Below are positions 15,629-24,721 of a stretch of DNA of 64,000 nt, piece by piece. Position 1 is the first letter of the stretch. Each line of letters opens with the position of its first letter. The DNA comes from Flavobacterium sp. W4I14 (GTDB taxonomy: Bacteria; Bacteroidota; Bacteroidia; Sphingobacteriales; Sphingobacteriaceae). The DNA lies in contig JAUSZU010000001.1 in assembly GCA_030817875.1 (NCBI GenBank), forward strand, positions 1,550,001-1,614,000, in the 5' to 3' direction. A program made the position numbers and the translations under genes. The notes under the pieces were generated by a model. It did no database searches and was not told where the DNA came from. It saw nothing but the letters and a program-made list of their open reading frames with translations.

Positions 15629-18247
15629 TTAGTGATGAGGAATAAAACTTTCCGCTTTTTCCAGAACAACTTTTAGTCCGGCTGGGTTTTTACCACCTGC
15701 GGTAGCATAAAACGGTTGGCCACCGCCACCGCCTTGAATTTCTTTACCCAACTCGCGAACAATATTAGACGCATTTAATCCCTTTTTCACCAGGTGATCA
15801 GAAAGCATTACGGTTATTCCCGGTTTGCCATCAATTTCTGTAGTAAAAACCAGAAACAGGTTATCAACCATGTCCTTCAAAGAGAAAGCAAGGTTTTTAA
15901 CTGCATCAGCGCTCTGCAGATCAATGTGTTTAGCAATCAGGTTAATGCCGTTAATTCCTCTTACATGATGAACGATTTCATGTTTTAAGGTGTTTACCCG
16001 TTCTATTGTCGACTTTTCAATCTCCTTTTTCAGTTTTGCATTTTCATCCAATAAGGCCTGAACAGACGCCGATAAATCTTTACTTCCGTTTAACAATGCT
16101 TTTAAATGACCAAGTTCCTTTCTTTGGTCTAAGAAGTATTGTTCAGCTTTGTCAGCAGTGATGGCCTCGATACGGCGAACCCCAGCTGCTACAGCACTTT
16201 CCGAAACAATTTTGAATGAGCCGATCTGCCCGGTTGCTTTTACGTGTGTACCTCCGCAAAGTTCTTTAGAGAAATGGTCGTCAAAAGTAATCATACGGAC
16301 AAAATCGCCGTATTTTTCGCCAAATAAAGCCGTTACACCACTTTCAATGGCATCTTGATAAGGAACGTTACGTTGTTCCTTTAACTTAATGTTCTGGCGG
16401 ATTTTCTGGTTCACAATTACCTCAATCTGTGCTAATTCCTCGTCAGTAACTTTAGCGAAGTGAGAAAAATCGAAACGTAAGTAGTCTGCATTCACCAACG
16501 AACCTTTCTGGTTAACATGTTTGCCTAAAACTTGTTTTAATGCCGCATGCAGTAAGTGTGTGGCAGAGTGGTTATCTTCAGTTAAAACACGTTTATCTTC
16601 ATCTACAACAGCCCAAAATTTACCTTCTAAATTATCTGGTAAGATATCGGTAAAATGAACGGTTAAGCCATTTTCTTTTTTAGTATCGGTAATGTCTACC
16701 CAAAACTGGCGACTGTGGTCTTCTAAACGGCCGGTATCTCCTACCTGACCACCACTTTCGGCGTAGAAAGGTGTTTGGCGAAGTACAATTTGATATTGCT
16801 CTTTACCCTTAGCTTTTACTTTACGGTATTTTAAAATTTCGGTTTCAATTTCTAAATCATCATAGCCTACAAATTCGCTCTGTTCTTCAGTATTTACGAC
16901 GATCCAATCGCTTGTATCAATGGCTGTTGCGGCACGACTATCGTCTTTTTGCTTTTTCAAAGCCTGTTCGTAGCCAACCAGATCAACACTCCAACCCTTT
17001 TCTCGGGCCATTAATTCCGTTAAATCGATCGGAAAACCAAATGTATCTGATAATTCGAAAGCGAAATTACCCTCTACTACATCATTCGATGCCTGATATT
17101 TTTCGAAACGTTGAATTCCTGTCGATAAAGTTCTTAGGAAAGAAACTTCTTCTTCTAGCACTACTTTTTGCACAAAATCCTGTTGTGAAATCAGTTCCTC
17201 AAATACACCTTTAAATTGCTCAGCCAATAAAGGAACCAGTTGATTTAAGAAAGGTTCTTTGAAGTTTAAAAACGTATAGGCATAACGTACGGCCCGGCGT
17301 AAAATCCTGCGGATTACATAACCCGCTTTATTATTAGAAGGTAACTGACCATCTGCAATAACAAATGAAATGGCACGGATGTGATCAGCCATAACACGCA
17401 TGGCGATATCGGTTTTCTCGTCAGCACCATATTTAATGCCCGATTTTTCTGCAATAAACTGAATCATCGGCTGGAAAACATCGGTATCGTAGTTAGAGGT
17501 TTTTTCTTGTAAAACACGTACCAAACGCTCAAATCCCATTCCTGTATCAACGTGTTTAGCTGGTAAACTTTGCAAAGAACCATTTTTTAAACGGTTAAAC
17601 TGCATAAATACATTATTCCAGATCTCGATTACCTGAGGATGATCGGCATTTACTAAAGTAGCACCATCAACTAAAGCTTTTTCTTCATCAGTACGGCAAT
17701 CTACATGGATTTCAGAACAGGGTCCGCATGGCCCGGTATCGCCCATTTCCCAGAAGTTGTCTTTTTTATTTCCTGGTAAAATATGGCTTTCATCAATATA
17801 TTGTTTCCAAAGATCGTAAGCTTCCTGATCTTTTTCCAGACCTTCTTTTTCATCGCCTTCGAAGTAGGTGACATATAATTTTTCTTTCGGGATTTTGTAA
17901 ACTTCTGTCAATAATTCCCAGCTCCAGGCAATGGCTTCTTTTTTGAAATAATCGCCAAAACTCCAATTTCCCAACATTTCGAACATGGTATGGTGGTAAG
18001 TATCAATACCTACTTCTTCCAGATCGTTATGTTTGCCAGAAACACGTAAACAACGTTGTGTATCAGCAACACGAGAATATTTTATGACCGCCTCTCCTAA
18101 AAACAGATCTTTAAACTGGTTCATACCCGCATTGGTAAACATTAAAGTGGGGTCGTTTTTAACGACAATCGGTGCGGAAGGAACAACATGATGTTGTTTC
18201 GATTCAAAAAAACTAAGGAATGCCTGTCTAATCTCTTTTGCTGTCAT
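15629..18247 (-). CDS. alaS: Alanyl-tRNA synthetase
   Basis: AlaRS charges tRNA(Ala) and edits mischarged products. The 872-residue protein has the class II catalytic core at its N-terminus ([60 protein letters not shown]), the editing domain with zinc-site motifs [11 protein letters not shown] and CGGTHV, and a C-terminal DHHA1-type domain ending in a glycine-rich [15 protein letters not shown]. Length is normal. A promoter box (TAATTTTG) sits about 20 bases upstream, and the frameshifted MerR gene diverges from it. Confidence 0.97.
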   Translation of the reverse strand: MTAKEIRQAFLSFFESKQHHVVPSAPIVVKNDPTLMFTNAGMNQFKDLFLGEAVIKYSRVADTQRCLRVSGKHNDLEEVGIDTYHHTMFEMLGNWSFGDYFKKEAIAWSWELLTEVYKIPKEKLYVTYFEGDEKEGLEKDQEAYDLWKQYIDESHILPGNKKDNFWEMGDTGPCGPCSEIHVDCRTDEEKALVDGATLVNADHPQVIEIWNNVFMQFNRLKNGSLQSLPAKHVDTGMGFERLVRVLQEKTSNYDTDVFQPMIQFIAEKSGIKYGADEKTDIAMRVMADHIRAISFVIADGQLPSNNKAGYVIRRILRRAVRYAYTFLNFKEPFLNQLVPLLAEQFKGVFEELISQQDFVQKVVLEEEVSFLRTLSTGIQRFEKYQASNDVVEGNFAFELSDTFGFPIDLTELMAREKGWSVDLVGYEQALKKQKDDSRAATAIDTSDWIVVNTEEQSEFVGYDDLEIETEILKYRKVKAKGKEQYQIVLRQTPFYAESGGQVGDTGRLEDHSRQFWVDITDTKKENGLTVHFTDILPDNLEGKFWAVVDEDKRVLTEDNHSATHLLHAALKQVLGKHVNQKGSLVNADYLRFDFSHFAKVTDEELAQIEVIVNQKIRQNIKLKEQRNVPYQDAIESGVTALFGEKYGDFVRMITFDDHFSKELCGGTHVKATGQIGSFKIVSESAVAAGVRRIEAITADKAEQYFLDQRKELGHLKALLNGSKDLSASVQALLDENAKLKKEIEKSTIERVNTLKHEIVHHVRGINGINLIAKHIDLQSADAVKNLAFSLKDMVDNLFLVFTTEIDGKPGITVMLSDHLVKKGLNASNIVRELGKEIQGGGGGQPFYATAGGKNPAGLKVVLEKAESFIPHH

Positions 18248-18267
18248 TTCAATATTATTGGAGGGAA

Positions 18268-18275
18268 CAAAATTA
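18268..18275 (-). promoter_or_regulatory. -7 promoter box for alaS
   Basis: The minus strand reads TAATTTTG, a TAnnTTTG match ending 20 bases before the alaS start codon. Confidence 0.5.
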
Positions 18276-18363
18276 AAATTTTATTGCGTTATTAAGGAAA
18301 AATCGAGCTACATTTGAATACTTTAATTAATCGATATAAGACACTCATAATCAAGCACAAAAT

Positions 18364-18700
18364 ATGCCGTATAAAGAAAGAGACATTAATAAAATGTATT
18401 ATACCATGGGCGAAGTGACTGAAATGTTTAATGTTAACGCATCACAGATCCGTTTTTACGAGAAGGAATTCGACATCCTACAGCCCAAGAAAAATAAAAT
18501 AAGGCAACCGTCTTTTTACTCCAGAAGACATTGAAAACCTAAAGATCATTTTCAACCTTGTTGATGAAAAAGGATTTACATTAAAAGGTGCCAAAGACTA
18601 TTTAAAGAATAATAAAACAGGCGTTAGAGAGAATCAAAAAATTATAGATTCACTAGAAAAACTGAAAGGTTTTTTGGTAAACCTGGCAGAGGAACTGTAA
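18364..18700 (+). pseudogene. MerR family transcriptional regulator, interrupted by a +1 frameshift
   Basis: The first frame, from ATG 18364, encodes a MerR-type winged helix: MYYTMGEVTEMFNVNASQIR, then FYEKEFDILQPKKNK. After base 18498 the frame goes wrong (ATA AGG CAA) and ends at TGA 18532-18534. One base over, the sequence continues perfectly as GNRLFTPEDIENLKIIFNLV, then DEKGFTLKGAKDYLKNN, to TAA at 18698-18700. The total of 337 bases is one more than a multiple of three, so a single extra base in the AAATAAAATAAGG tract (near 18499-18501) explains it. Otherwise the gene is intact, so the shift is recent or is a sequencing error. Bacteroidota commonly carry an intact homologue of about 110 residues. 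Confidence 0.85.
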
Positions 18701-18851
18701 AATTCTATTTCCTATATAATTATCGATTTTTTTGTGTTACTCTTCTGTAATTAGAAAAATACATTTTTTGTAGTTTTTTGATTATTTTCCTATATTAGCA
18801 AAACCAAAACATCAATCACCCCTATTTTTTTAACTGGTATAACCCCTGCTT

Positions 18852-19064
18852 ATGAAAATATGGTATGTATTGTTGCTTGTCTTTTTCCTCTATTTTTTAT
18901 TCTCCCAAAACCATTTGGGTGACTATTTATTTACAATAGTTAATCATTTCTTTCTTCGAGAAAATCCTTTTGGAATTATATTGATCTCTAACAGAGAAAT
19001 GATAACTGCATGGGCTGTTAACCTTTATGATAAATTTCTAATTGGAGGTGGCTATGCGGTTTAA
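18852..19064 (+). CDS. Doubtful short hydrophobic ORF upstream of the HhH protein
   Basis: A 70-codon frame with a hydrophobic start (MKIWYVLLLVFFLYFLF) overlaps the first 11 bases of the next gene. No family is recognised. The stretch 18701-19053 otherwise holds only AT-rich DNA, including a CCTATATTAGC segment that could be promoter-like. The overlap with a strongly marked downstream ribosome site could mean translational coupling, but the frame may equally be chance. Confidence 0.22.
   Translation: MKIWYVLLLVFFLYFLFSQNHLGDYLFTIVNHFFLRENPFGIILISNREMITAWAVNLYDKFLIGGGYAV
19045..19049 (+). promoter_or_regulatory. Strong Shine-Dalgarno site deciding the HhH-protein start
   Basis: GGAGG, followed by TGGCT and then ATG at 19054. 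Such sites are uncommon in this window. It supports ATG 19054 over the in-frame TTG at 19042. Confidence 0.55.
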
Positions 19065-21084
19065 GAGCTTAATTGTTGCATTTGTAATGATCGGATTCAT
19101 GGCAAATGCTCAAATCAATACTGAGGAAACAGATACACGTGATATTTTGGAGAGTATGGCCGAAAACCTCCCCGATGATTACGATATGACCGAACTTATT
19201 GACGTATTGGAGAAATATCGCAGACATCCAATTAATCTGAATCGAACTTCAGTTGAAGAATTAAAGACCTTGGTTTTCCTATCCCCATTACAGATTAGTA
19301 ATTTCTTTACACATATAAAGGAAAATGGTCAGCTTACAGATGTGCTGGAATTACAAAGTATTAGCGGTTTTGATATTAAAACTGTGCATAATCTCCTCCC
19401 ATTTGTAACATTGACCAATATCGCTGAATACCAGCAGCTCAATTTTAAGAACATCATACATGCTGGTGAAAATGATTTGATGATGCGCTTTGCGCAGACC
19501 CTACAAAAACAAAAAGGTTATACAGATTTACCTGGGAACCGATATTTAGGTTCGCCGGAAAGATTTCAGATGCGCTACAGATATCATTATAGCTCTATTC
19601 TATCGGCAGCCATTACTTTAGACAAAGATGCTGGTGAAAAATTTATAGGCAAGCCTTTCGATTTTTATTCTGGCAATATCGCACTATTCAAATTGGGAAA
19701 GCTAAAAAAACTGGTAGTTGGCGATTATACATTGCAATTTGGGCAGGGCTTAACATTATGGTCGGGTTTTTCTTTTGGCAAGGGTCCTGATGTAACCAGC
19801 GTAGCTAAAAAAGATTTAGGTTTAAGGCCTTATAACTCCACTAACGAATATTCTTTTTTTAGAGGAAGTGCAGCAACGATTAACTTATTTAAAAATGTAG
19901 ACATTACCCCTTTTGTTTCGTTCCGCAATCTTGATGCTAGCCAAAAATTAGATTCAGAAGGAAATTTAGTTCAGGCCACCATTAATCAAACTGGTTTACA
20001 TAGAACCCCTACTGAGATTAAGAATAAAGGTGTTTTAGCGCAAAGCGTATTTGGTACTACGGTTCAATATGCCAAAAATGAATTTGCTATTGGTGCAATT
20101 GCTTACCATACTTATTATAAGAACCGTTTTATTACACAAACAGCAGCTTATGATCGATATAGTTTCACAGGCACAGCGCTAACCAATTTGGGGTTGTTTT
20201 ACAATTATACATATAAAAATATGTACATCTATGGCGAGGCCGCCAAGGGTTTAGGTGGTGGCATTGCCTATATTAACGGTGTCCTCATTAGTTTGTCACC
20301 AACCGTTTCTGCTGCTTTAACTTATCGCGATTATGCCAAAGATTATCATAGTTTCTTTAATCAGGCAGTATCCGAATCGAGCGAAGCCGTAAATGAAAAA
20401 GGATTATATGCTGGCTTAAATATTAATCCCAATAAACAATGGACCTTTTCTTTCTATGGTGATTATTTTCGGTTCTCGTGGTTAAAATACCGTGTTGATG
20501 AGCCATCAAAAGGTTACGAAATTTTAACCCAAGCCGTTTATACACCAAACAAAACCTTTAAAGTTTTAGTCCGATTTAAAACAGAGCATAAACAACAAAA
20601 TACGGATTTAGATGTGCCTCTAAACTTTTTAGATAATGTAAAAAGAGAGGGTTATCGGGCAGAGGCAAGCTGGCAATTGAATAATAATTGGCGCTTCCAA
20701 AACAGGTTAGAGATTTCACAATATAAAAAAGGTAGTGCTAATAGAGAATTTGGTTATCTCGTTTATCAGGATGTAGACTATTCGCCAATGTTCGCTAAGC
20801 TAACAGGAAATGTAAGATTTGCCTATTTCAATACCCCAAGTTATAACAGCAGAATTTATGCCTATGAAGATGATGTTTTGTACAGTTTTGCTTTCGGAAT
20901 GTATAATTGGAAAGGTTTTAGGACTTATTTCAACCTGAAATACAGTATAGTTAAGAAGCTAAATGTTTGGGTTCGATATGGGTTGTTTGTTTATAAGGAC
21001 GTAGAAACAGTAGGTACTTACCTGGATGAAATTCAGGGCAATAAAAAATCGGAAGTTAAAATTCAGCTACGCTATCAATTTTAA
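19054..21084 (+). CDS. Secreted helix-hairpin-helix protein with outer-membrane barrel-like region; DNA-uptake candidate
   Basis: A 676-residue protein with a signal peptide (MRFKSLIVAFVMIGFMANAQ). Residues about 58-115 hold two ComEA-like helix-hairpin-helix units: HPINLNRTSVEELKTLVFLS, and LTDVLELQSISGFDIKTVHN leading into a LLPFVTL end. The remaining 550 residues are rich in alternating aromatic/polar beta strands (RFQMRYRYHYSS, VGDYTLQFGQGLTLWSGFSFG, FRTYFNLKYS) and end with VKIQLRYQF, as outer-membrane barrels do. HhH domains bind DNA without sequence specificity. The next gene, 3 bases on, is ComEC, the inner-membrane DNA channel, so a role in DNA uptake across the outer membrane is a reasonable inference. 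Confidence 0.82.
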   Translation: MRFKSLIVAFVMIGFMANAQINTEETDTRDILESMAENLPDDYDMTELIDVLEKYRRHPINLNRTSVEELKTLVFLSPLQISNFFTHIKENGQLTDVLELQSISGFDIKTVHNLLPFVTLTNIAEYQQLNFKNIIHAGENDLMMRFAQTLQKQKGYTDLPGNRYLGSPERFQMRYRYHYSSILSAAITLDKDAGEKFIGKPFDFYSGNIALFKLGKLKKLVVGDYTLQFGQGLTLWSGFSFGKGPDVTSVAKKDLGLRPYNSTNEYSFFRGSAATINLFKNVDITPFVSFRNLDASQKLDSEGNLVQATINQTGLHRTPTEIKNKGVLAQSVFGTTVQYAKNEFAIGAIAYHTYYKNRFITQTAAYDRYSFTGTALTNLGLFYNYTYKNMYIYGEAAKGLGGGIAYINGVLISLSPTVSAALTYRDYAKDYHSFFNQAVSESSEAVNEKGLYAGLNINPNKQWTFSFYGDYFRFSWLKYRVDEPSKGYEILTQAVYTPNKTFKVLVRFKTEHKQQNTDLDVPLNFLDNVKREGYRAEASWQLNNNWRFQNRLEISQYKKGSANREFGYLVYQDVDYSPMFAKLTGNVRFAYFNTPSYNSRIYAYEDDVLYSFAFGMYNWKGFRTYFNLKYSIVKKLNVWVRYGLFVYKDVETVGTYLDEIQGNKKSEVKIQLRYQF

Positions 21085-21087
21085 ACA

Positions 21088-23175
21088 ATGTTTAAGTCCG
21101 AATATGTTTTTGTCAGGATCCTGTTTCCTTTTCTCTTAGGTATTTGCGTTTTTTATTTTTTTCCAAAAAGCGTATACATTCAATTGTGGGCTTCAGTCCT
21201 ATTTGTCGTTTTACTGATCATTTTATTGTTGAATATTACTTATAAAAGATTAAATGTTTACCGGTACAAGGGAGCTGTTGGTATTTTAATTTTTATACTT
21301 TTCTTCAGCCTTGGCGGTTTACTTTGCTTGCTCCATAACGAAAGTTTAAACCAAAATTACTTTGCAAAAATGCAGTGCAGCTATTTAAAAGTTTGGGTGA
21401 ACAATGAACCTCAGAAAAGTAGCAACATCATACGTTTTAAAGCAAATGTAGTATCTGGATATCAAAAAGACAAACAGATCAGGTTGTCGGGGCAGATGCT
21501 TATTGCCGTAAAATTAGATAGTTTAAAACCTATTAAATTAAAGTATGGCGACGAAATCATGATCCCAGCTACATATAACGAAATAGAGCCCTCGTATAAT
21601 CCTGCAGAATTTGATTTTAAAGCCTGGCTGGGCAGTCAGAATATTTATCATCAGGCATTTATGGATCAGGATCATATCGTTAGCAACAAAAATAACGTTG
21701 GTAATCCCGTTATAAAGATGGCTTTAAACTTAAGAGAAAAGCAGGTTGCAAAATACCGAAGCTTGATTAAAAGTGATGAAGCTTTTGCGGTGGCCTCTAC
21801 CCTTATTTTAGGCTACCGTGCTGATTTAAGCAAAGAAACTTTATCGGCCTATTCTAAAACCGGAACTATTCATGCTTTATCTGTATCAGGAGCACATGTA
21901 GCCATTATTTATGTCGTTTTAGATTTTTTGTTCTTCTTTTTGAACAGGAATCGGGCGTTAAGGATTGTGAAGCTTTTGTTAATCTGTACTTTGATTTGGG
22001 GATATGCTTTGTTAACAGGATTATCACCTTCTGTGGTCCGCTCGGCTGTAATGATCAGCATTTTAATTACGGCTAAAGTTCTATCGAAGCAAACCAACAG
22101 TTATAATGTTTTGGCCTTTTCGGCATTTTGTCAGTTGGTTTACAATCCATTTTTAATTTTAGATGTTGGGTTTCAGCTTTCCTATCTGGCCGTTTTCGGA
22201 CTAATTTATCTTCAGCCTAAAATTTATAACCTTCTTTATACTGAACATATTTGGCTAGATAAGTTATGGAGTTTCACAGCTATGTCTTTAGCCGCACAAG
22301 TGGTCACGTTTCCATTAAGCATTTATTATTTTCACCAATTCCCACTCTACTTCCTTTTTGCGAATCTTTTTATCACCATCCCATTGGTGTTAATGATGTA
22401 TTTAGGAATTGCAGTATTAATTCCGGCATTCAGGTTTCTAGCGCCGATTTTCGAATGGGTAATAAATTTTACAAATGCCGTATTAAGATGGATTGCCAAT
22501 TTACCATATGCTAGCTTTTCCTCGATATGGATTAATTTACCTGAATTTGTATTATTGAGCCTATCCCTCGGATTATTTATTTATGCTTTGGCGAAATTAA
22601 ACAAACGACTTTTGTTCTCCGCTTTAATGCTATTTGTTTGCTATCAACTTTTGATTGTACACGATGATCTAAACGCTTTCCACCAAAGGAAAATTATTTT
22701 CTTTTCCCTAAGAAAAAACTATGCGGCTGCTTTTATTAATGGAAAAGAAGCTGTTTTGGTTTCAGATTTAAGTGCTGAAGATAAAAACTATAATTTTTCT
22801 GTTGTTCCGGCATTAACGCAATTGCACATAGATAAAATACGTTTTGTTAGTTTTAACAAAGATACCGTTTTGGGGCAGTTCGTTTTAAAGAACAACCAAA
22901 TTGCCTTTTTTAATTATAAGATGCTGTTGATTGATGAAAACCTGAATGATAAAAATATAAACGGAAATGCTACTTTTTCAAGTATCTGGTTAAGTGGAAA
23001 TACTAAATTTAATTTAGCCAAAATGGATCTTGATATAAAATATAAAAATGCAATAATCGATGCTACTAATAAAGAATATAAAATTCAGATCTTAAAGAAG
23101 TATATGGAAAATAAGGATATAGATGTACATGTTTTAAAGAAAAATAAAGCATATTTGGTGCAACTAACCCAATAA
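21088..23175 (+). CDS. comEC: ComEC/Rec2 family DNA-uptake channel
   Basis: ComEC carries single-stranded DNA across the inner membrane in natural transformation. The 695-residue protein has N-terminal membrane helices, a DUF4131-type soluble domain (about 90-215), then the competence domain with ASTLILGYRADLSKETLSAY, KTGTIHALSVSGAHVAI, LLTGLSPSVVRSAVMI and GFQLSYLAVFGLIYL. The last 160 residues occupy the place of the metallo-beta-lactamase domain found in many ComEC proteins, but no HxHxDH motif is visible, so nuclease function is probably absent. It lies between the HhH protein and a crotonase gene, each within a few bases. Confidence 0.92.
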   Translation: MFKSEYVFVRILFPFLLGICVFYFFPKSVYIQLWASVLFVVLLIILLLNITYKRLNVYRYKGAVGILIFILFFSLGGLLCLLHNESLNQNYFAKMQCSYLKVWVNNEPQKSSNIIRFKANVVSGYQKDKQIRLSGQMLIAVKLDSLKPIKLKYGDEIMIPATYNEIEPSYNPAEFDFKAWLGSQNIYHQAFMDQDHIVSNKNNVGNPVIKMALNLREKQVAKYRSLIKSDEAFAVASTLILGYRADLSKETLSAYSKTGTIHALSVSGAHVAIIYVVLDFLFFFLNRNRALRIVKLLLICTLIWGYALLTGLSPSVVRSAVMISILITAKVLSKQTNSYNVLAFSAFCQLVYNPFLILDVGFQLSYLAVFGLIYLQPKIYNLLYTEHIWLDKLWSFTAMSLAAQVVTFPLSIYYFHQFPLYFLFANLFITIPLVLMMYLGIAVLIPAFRFLAPIFEWVINFTNAVLRWIANLPYASFSSIWINLPEFVLLSLSLGLFIYALAKLNKRLLFSALMLFVCYQLLIVHDDLNAFHQRKIIFFSLRKNYAAAFINGKEAVLVSDLSAEDKNYNFSVVPALTQLHIDKIRFVSFNKDTVLGQFVLKNNQIAFFNYKMLLIDENLNDKNINGNATFSSIWLSGNTKFNLAKMDLDIKYKNAIIDATNKEYKIQILKKYMENKDIDVHVLKKNKAYLVQLTQ

Positions 23176-23176
23176 C

Positions 23177-23953
23177 ATGGAAAATCTGGTTTTATATCAG
23201 GTTGCTGAAAGAATAGCAACGATAACTATCAATAGACCCGAAAAAAGAAATGCGCTAAACCCTCAACTTATCGCTGAATTAACTTCTGCATTTATAAATG
23301 CATCTGAAGATGACCTCGTAAAAGTGATAATATTGAATGCAAATGGCGACACTTTTAGTGCTGGTGCCGATTTAGCATATCTTCAGCAATTGCAGCACAA
23401 TACATTTGAAGAAAATGTGGCTGATTCTAATCATTTAAAAAAACTCTTTACAACCATTTATTATTTACCAAAAGTGGTTATTGCACAGGTAGAAGGTCAT
23501 GCCATTGCCGGCGGCTGTGGTTTGGCCACGATATGTGATTTTGTTTTTGCTACCCCTGAAAGTAATTTTGGGTATACTGAAGTGAAAATTGGTTTTGTAC
23601 CTGCTATTGTTTCTTGTTTTTTAAAACAAAAGGTGAGCGAATCCATCGTCAAGGAAATTTTACTAACTGGAAAAATCTTTTCTGCTGAGCAGGCATTGAA
23701 ATATAATTTGATAAATTTTGTAACAAATTCATCCGATATTCATCAAATGGTAAGAGAATTTGCATTAAGTTTGTGTAGCGGGAGCTCTGGTAATTCGTTA
23801 ATGATTACTAAACAATTGATTACGCAAACAACCAATCCCCTATTGGAAAAATGCTTAGAAACTGCGGTACAGATAAATGCCCGTGTAAGAGAGAGTGAAG
23901 ATTTTAAAAAAGGAATCTCTTCATTTTTAAACAAAGAAAAAATTAATTGGTAA
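23177..23953 (+). CDS. Enoyl-CoA hydratase/isomerase family protein
   Basis: A 258-residue crotonase-fold protein. ITINRPEKRNALNPQLI, FSAGADLAYLQQL and EGHAIAGGCGLATICDFVFA give the CoA-binding site and oxyanion hole. EVKIGFVPAIVS covers the region of the catalytic Glu in hydratases, and ALKYNLINFV is typical of the C-terminal trimer region. It could hydrate or isomerise enoyl-CoA; the substrate is not predictable. It begins one base after the comEC stop, so it may share that transcript without a shared function. Confidence 0.9.
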   Translation: MENLVLYQVAERIATITINRPEKRNALNPQLIAELTSAFINASEDDLVKVIILNANGDTFSAGADLAYLQQLQHNTFEENVADSNHLKKLFTTIYYLPKVVIAQVEGHAIAGGCGLATICDFVFATPESNFGYTEVKIGFVPAIVSCFLKQKVSESIVKEILLTGKIFSAEQALKYNLINFVTNSSDIHQMVREFALSLCSGSSGNSLMITKQLITQTTNPLLEKCLETAVQINARVRESEDFKKGISSFLNKEKINW

Positions 23954-23975
23954 AAAACTAAACTGAAATAAAAAC

Positions 23976-24623
23976 ATGTTCAAATCAATCAAAACTAGTG
24001 TTATAGCTTTAATCTTAGTAAGTACTGCTATAATTGCCCATGCACAAAAGAAAATTGCTGAAGGTACTTTGGTATTTGCAGTAACTGCTAATGGTACAAC
24101 AACCGATGTTAAAACTAAATTTAATGGGAACTTAACCAAAATAGAAATTGAAAATGGTCCTGCAATGGTTAACATCATTTCAAATACAGCAGATAAAACC
24201 GGATTATTATTAATTGATGTTCCTGTAGCTCAAAAACAGTTTGCGGTAAAGGTGAGCAAAGCAGAAACAGAGGCACAAGAAGCATTATTGCCAAAATATT
24301 CTGATTATAAAGCAACTGGTGAAAAACAGACAATTGCTGGATTTAGTGCTGAAAAATATACTTACAAAGATGATAAAGGTGGAGCTCATGAATTATGGGC
24401 AACAAAAGATGTTGATATTGCTTCAATTACCAATGGTGGTTTCTTTAAAGGTTTGGGTGCGCTTCCTGTAAAATACTCGGCAGTAATTAATGGCGTAAAT
24501 TCAGATCTGGTTCTAAAATCTCTTTCTGAAGCTAAAGTAGGTGCGATTAGCACTGAAATTCCTACTGGTTACGATATAGTAACTATGGAAGAATTGAAAG
24601 CCATGCAAGGTGGGGGTGAATAA
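23976..24623 (+). CDS. Secreted protein of unknown function (DUF4412-like)
   Basis: A 215-residue protein with a signal peptide (MFKSIKTSVIALILVSTAIIAHAQ). The mature part, KIAEGTLVFAVTANG ... YKATGEKQTIAGFSAEKYTYKDDKGGAHELWATKDV, resembles the DUF4412-type pattern in which a threonine/glycine-rich beta domain precedes an IAGF..EKY phrase and an ATKD segment. It ends Gly-rich (MQGGGE). It has no recognised enzymatic motif. It sits between the crotonase and DPP IV genes, each with its own short spacer. Confidence 0.75.
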   Translation: MFKSIKTSVIALILVSTAIIAHAQKKIAEGTLVFAVTANGTTTDVKTKFNGNLTKIEIENGPAMVNIISNTADKTGLLLIDVPVAQKQFAVKVSKAETEAQEALLPKYSDYKATGEKQTIAGFSAEKYTYKDDKGGAHELWATKDVDIASITNGGFFKGLGALPVKYSAVINGVNSDLVLKSLSEAKVGAISTEIPTGYDIVTMEELKAMQGGGE

Positions 24624-24721
24624 TTAATCAATTCCAGATAATTTACAGCTTTTTAACTGCAGGCTTTTTATTTAAATTAGCCCGAAAGTTGAAAAGCTTT
24701 TTTTATGTCCAAAAACTATAT

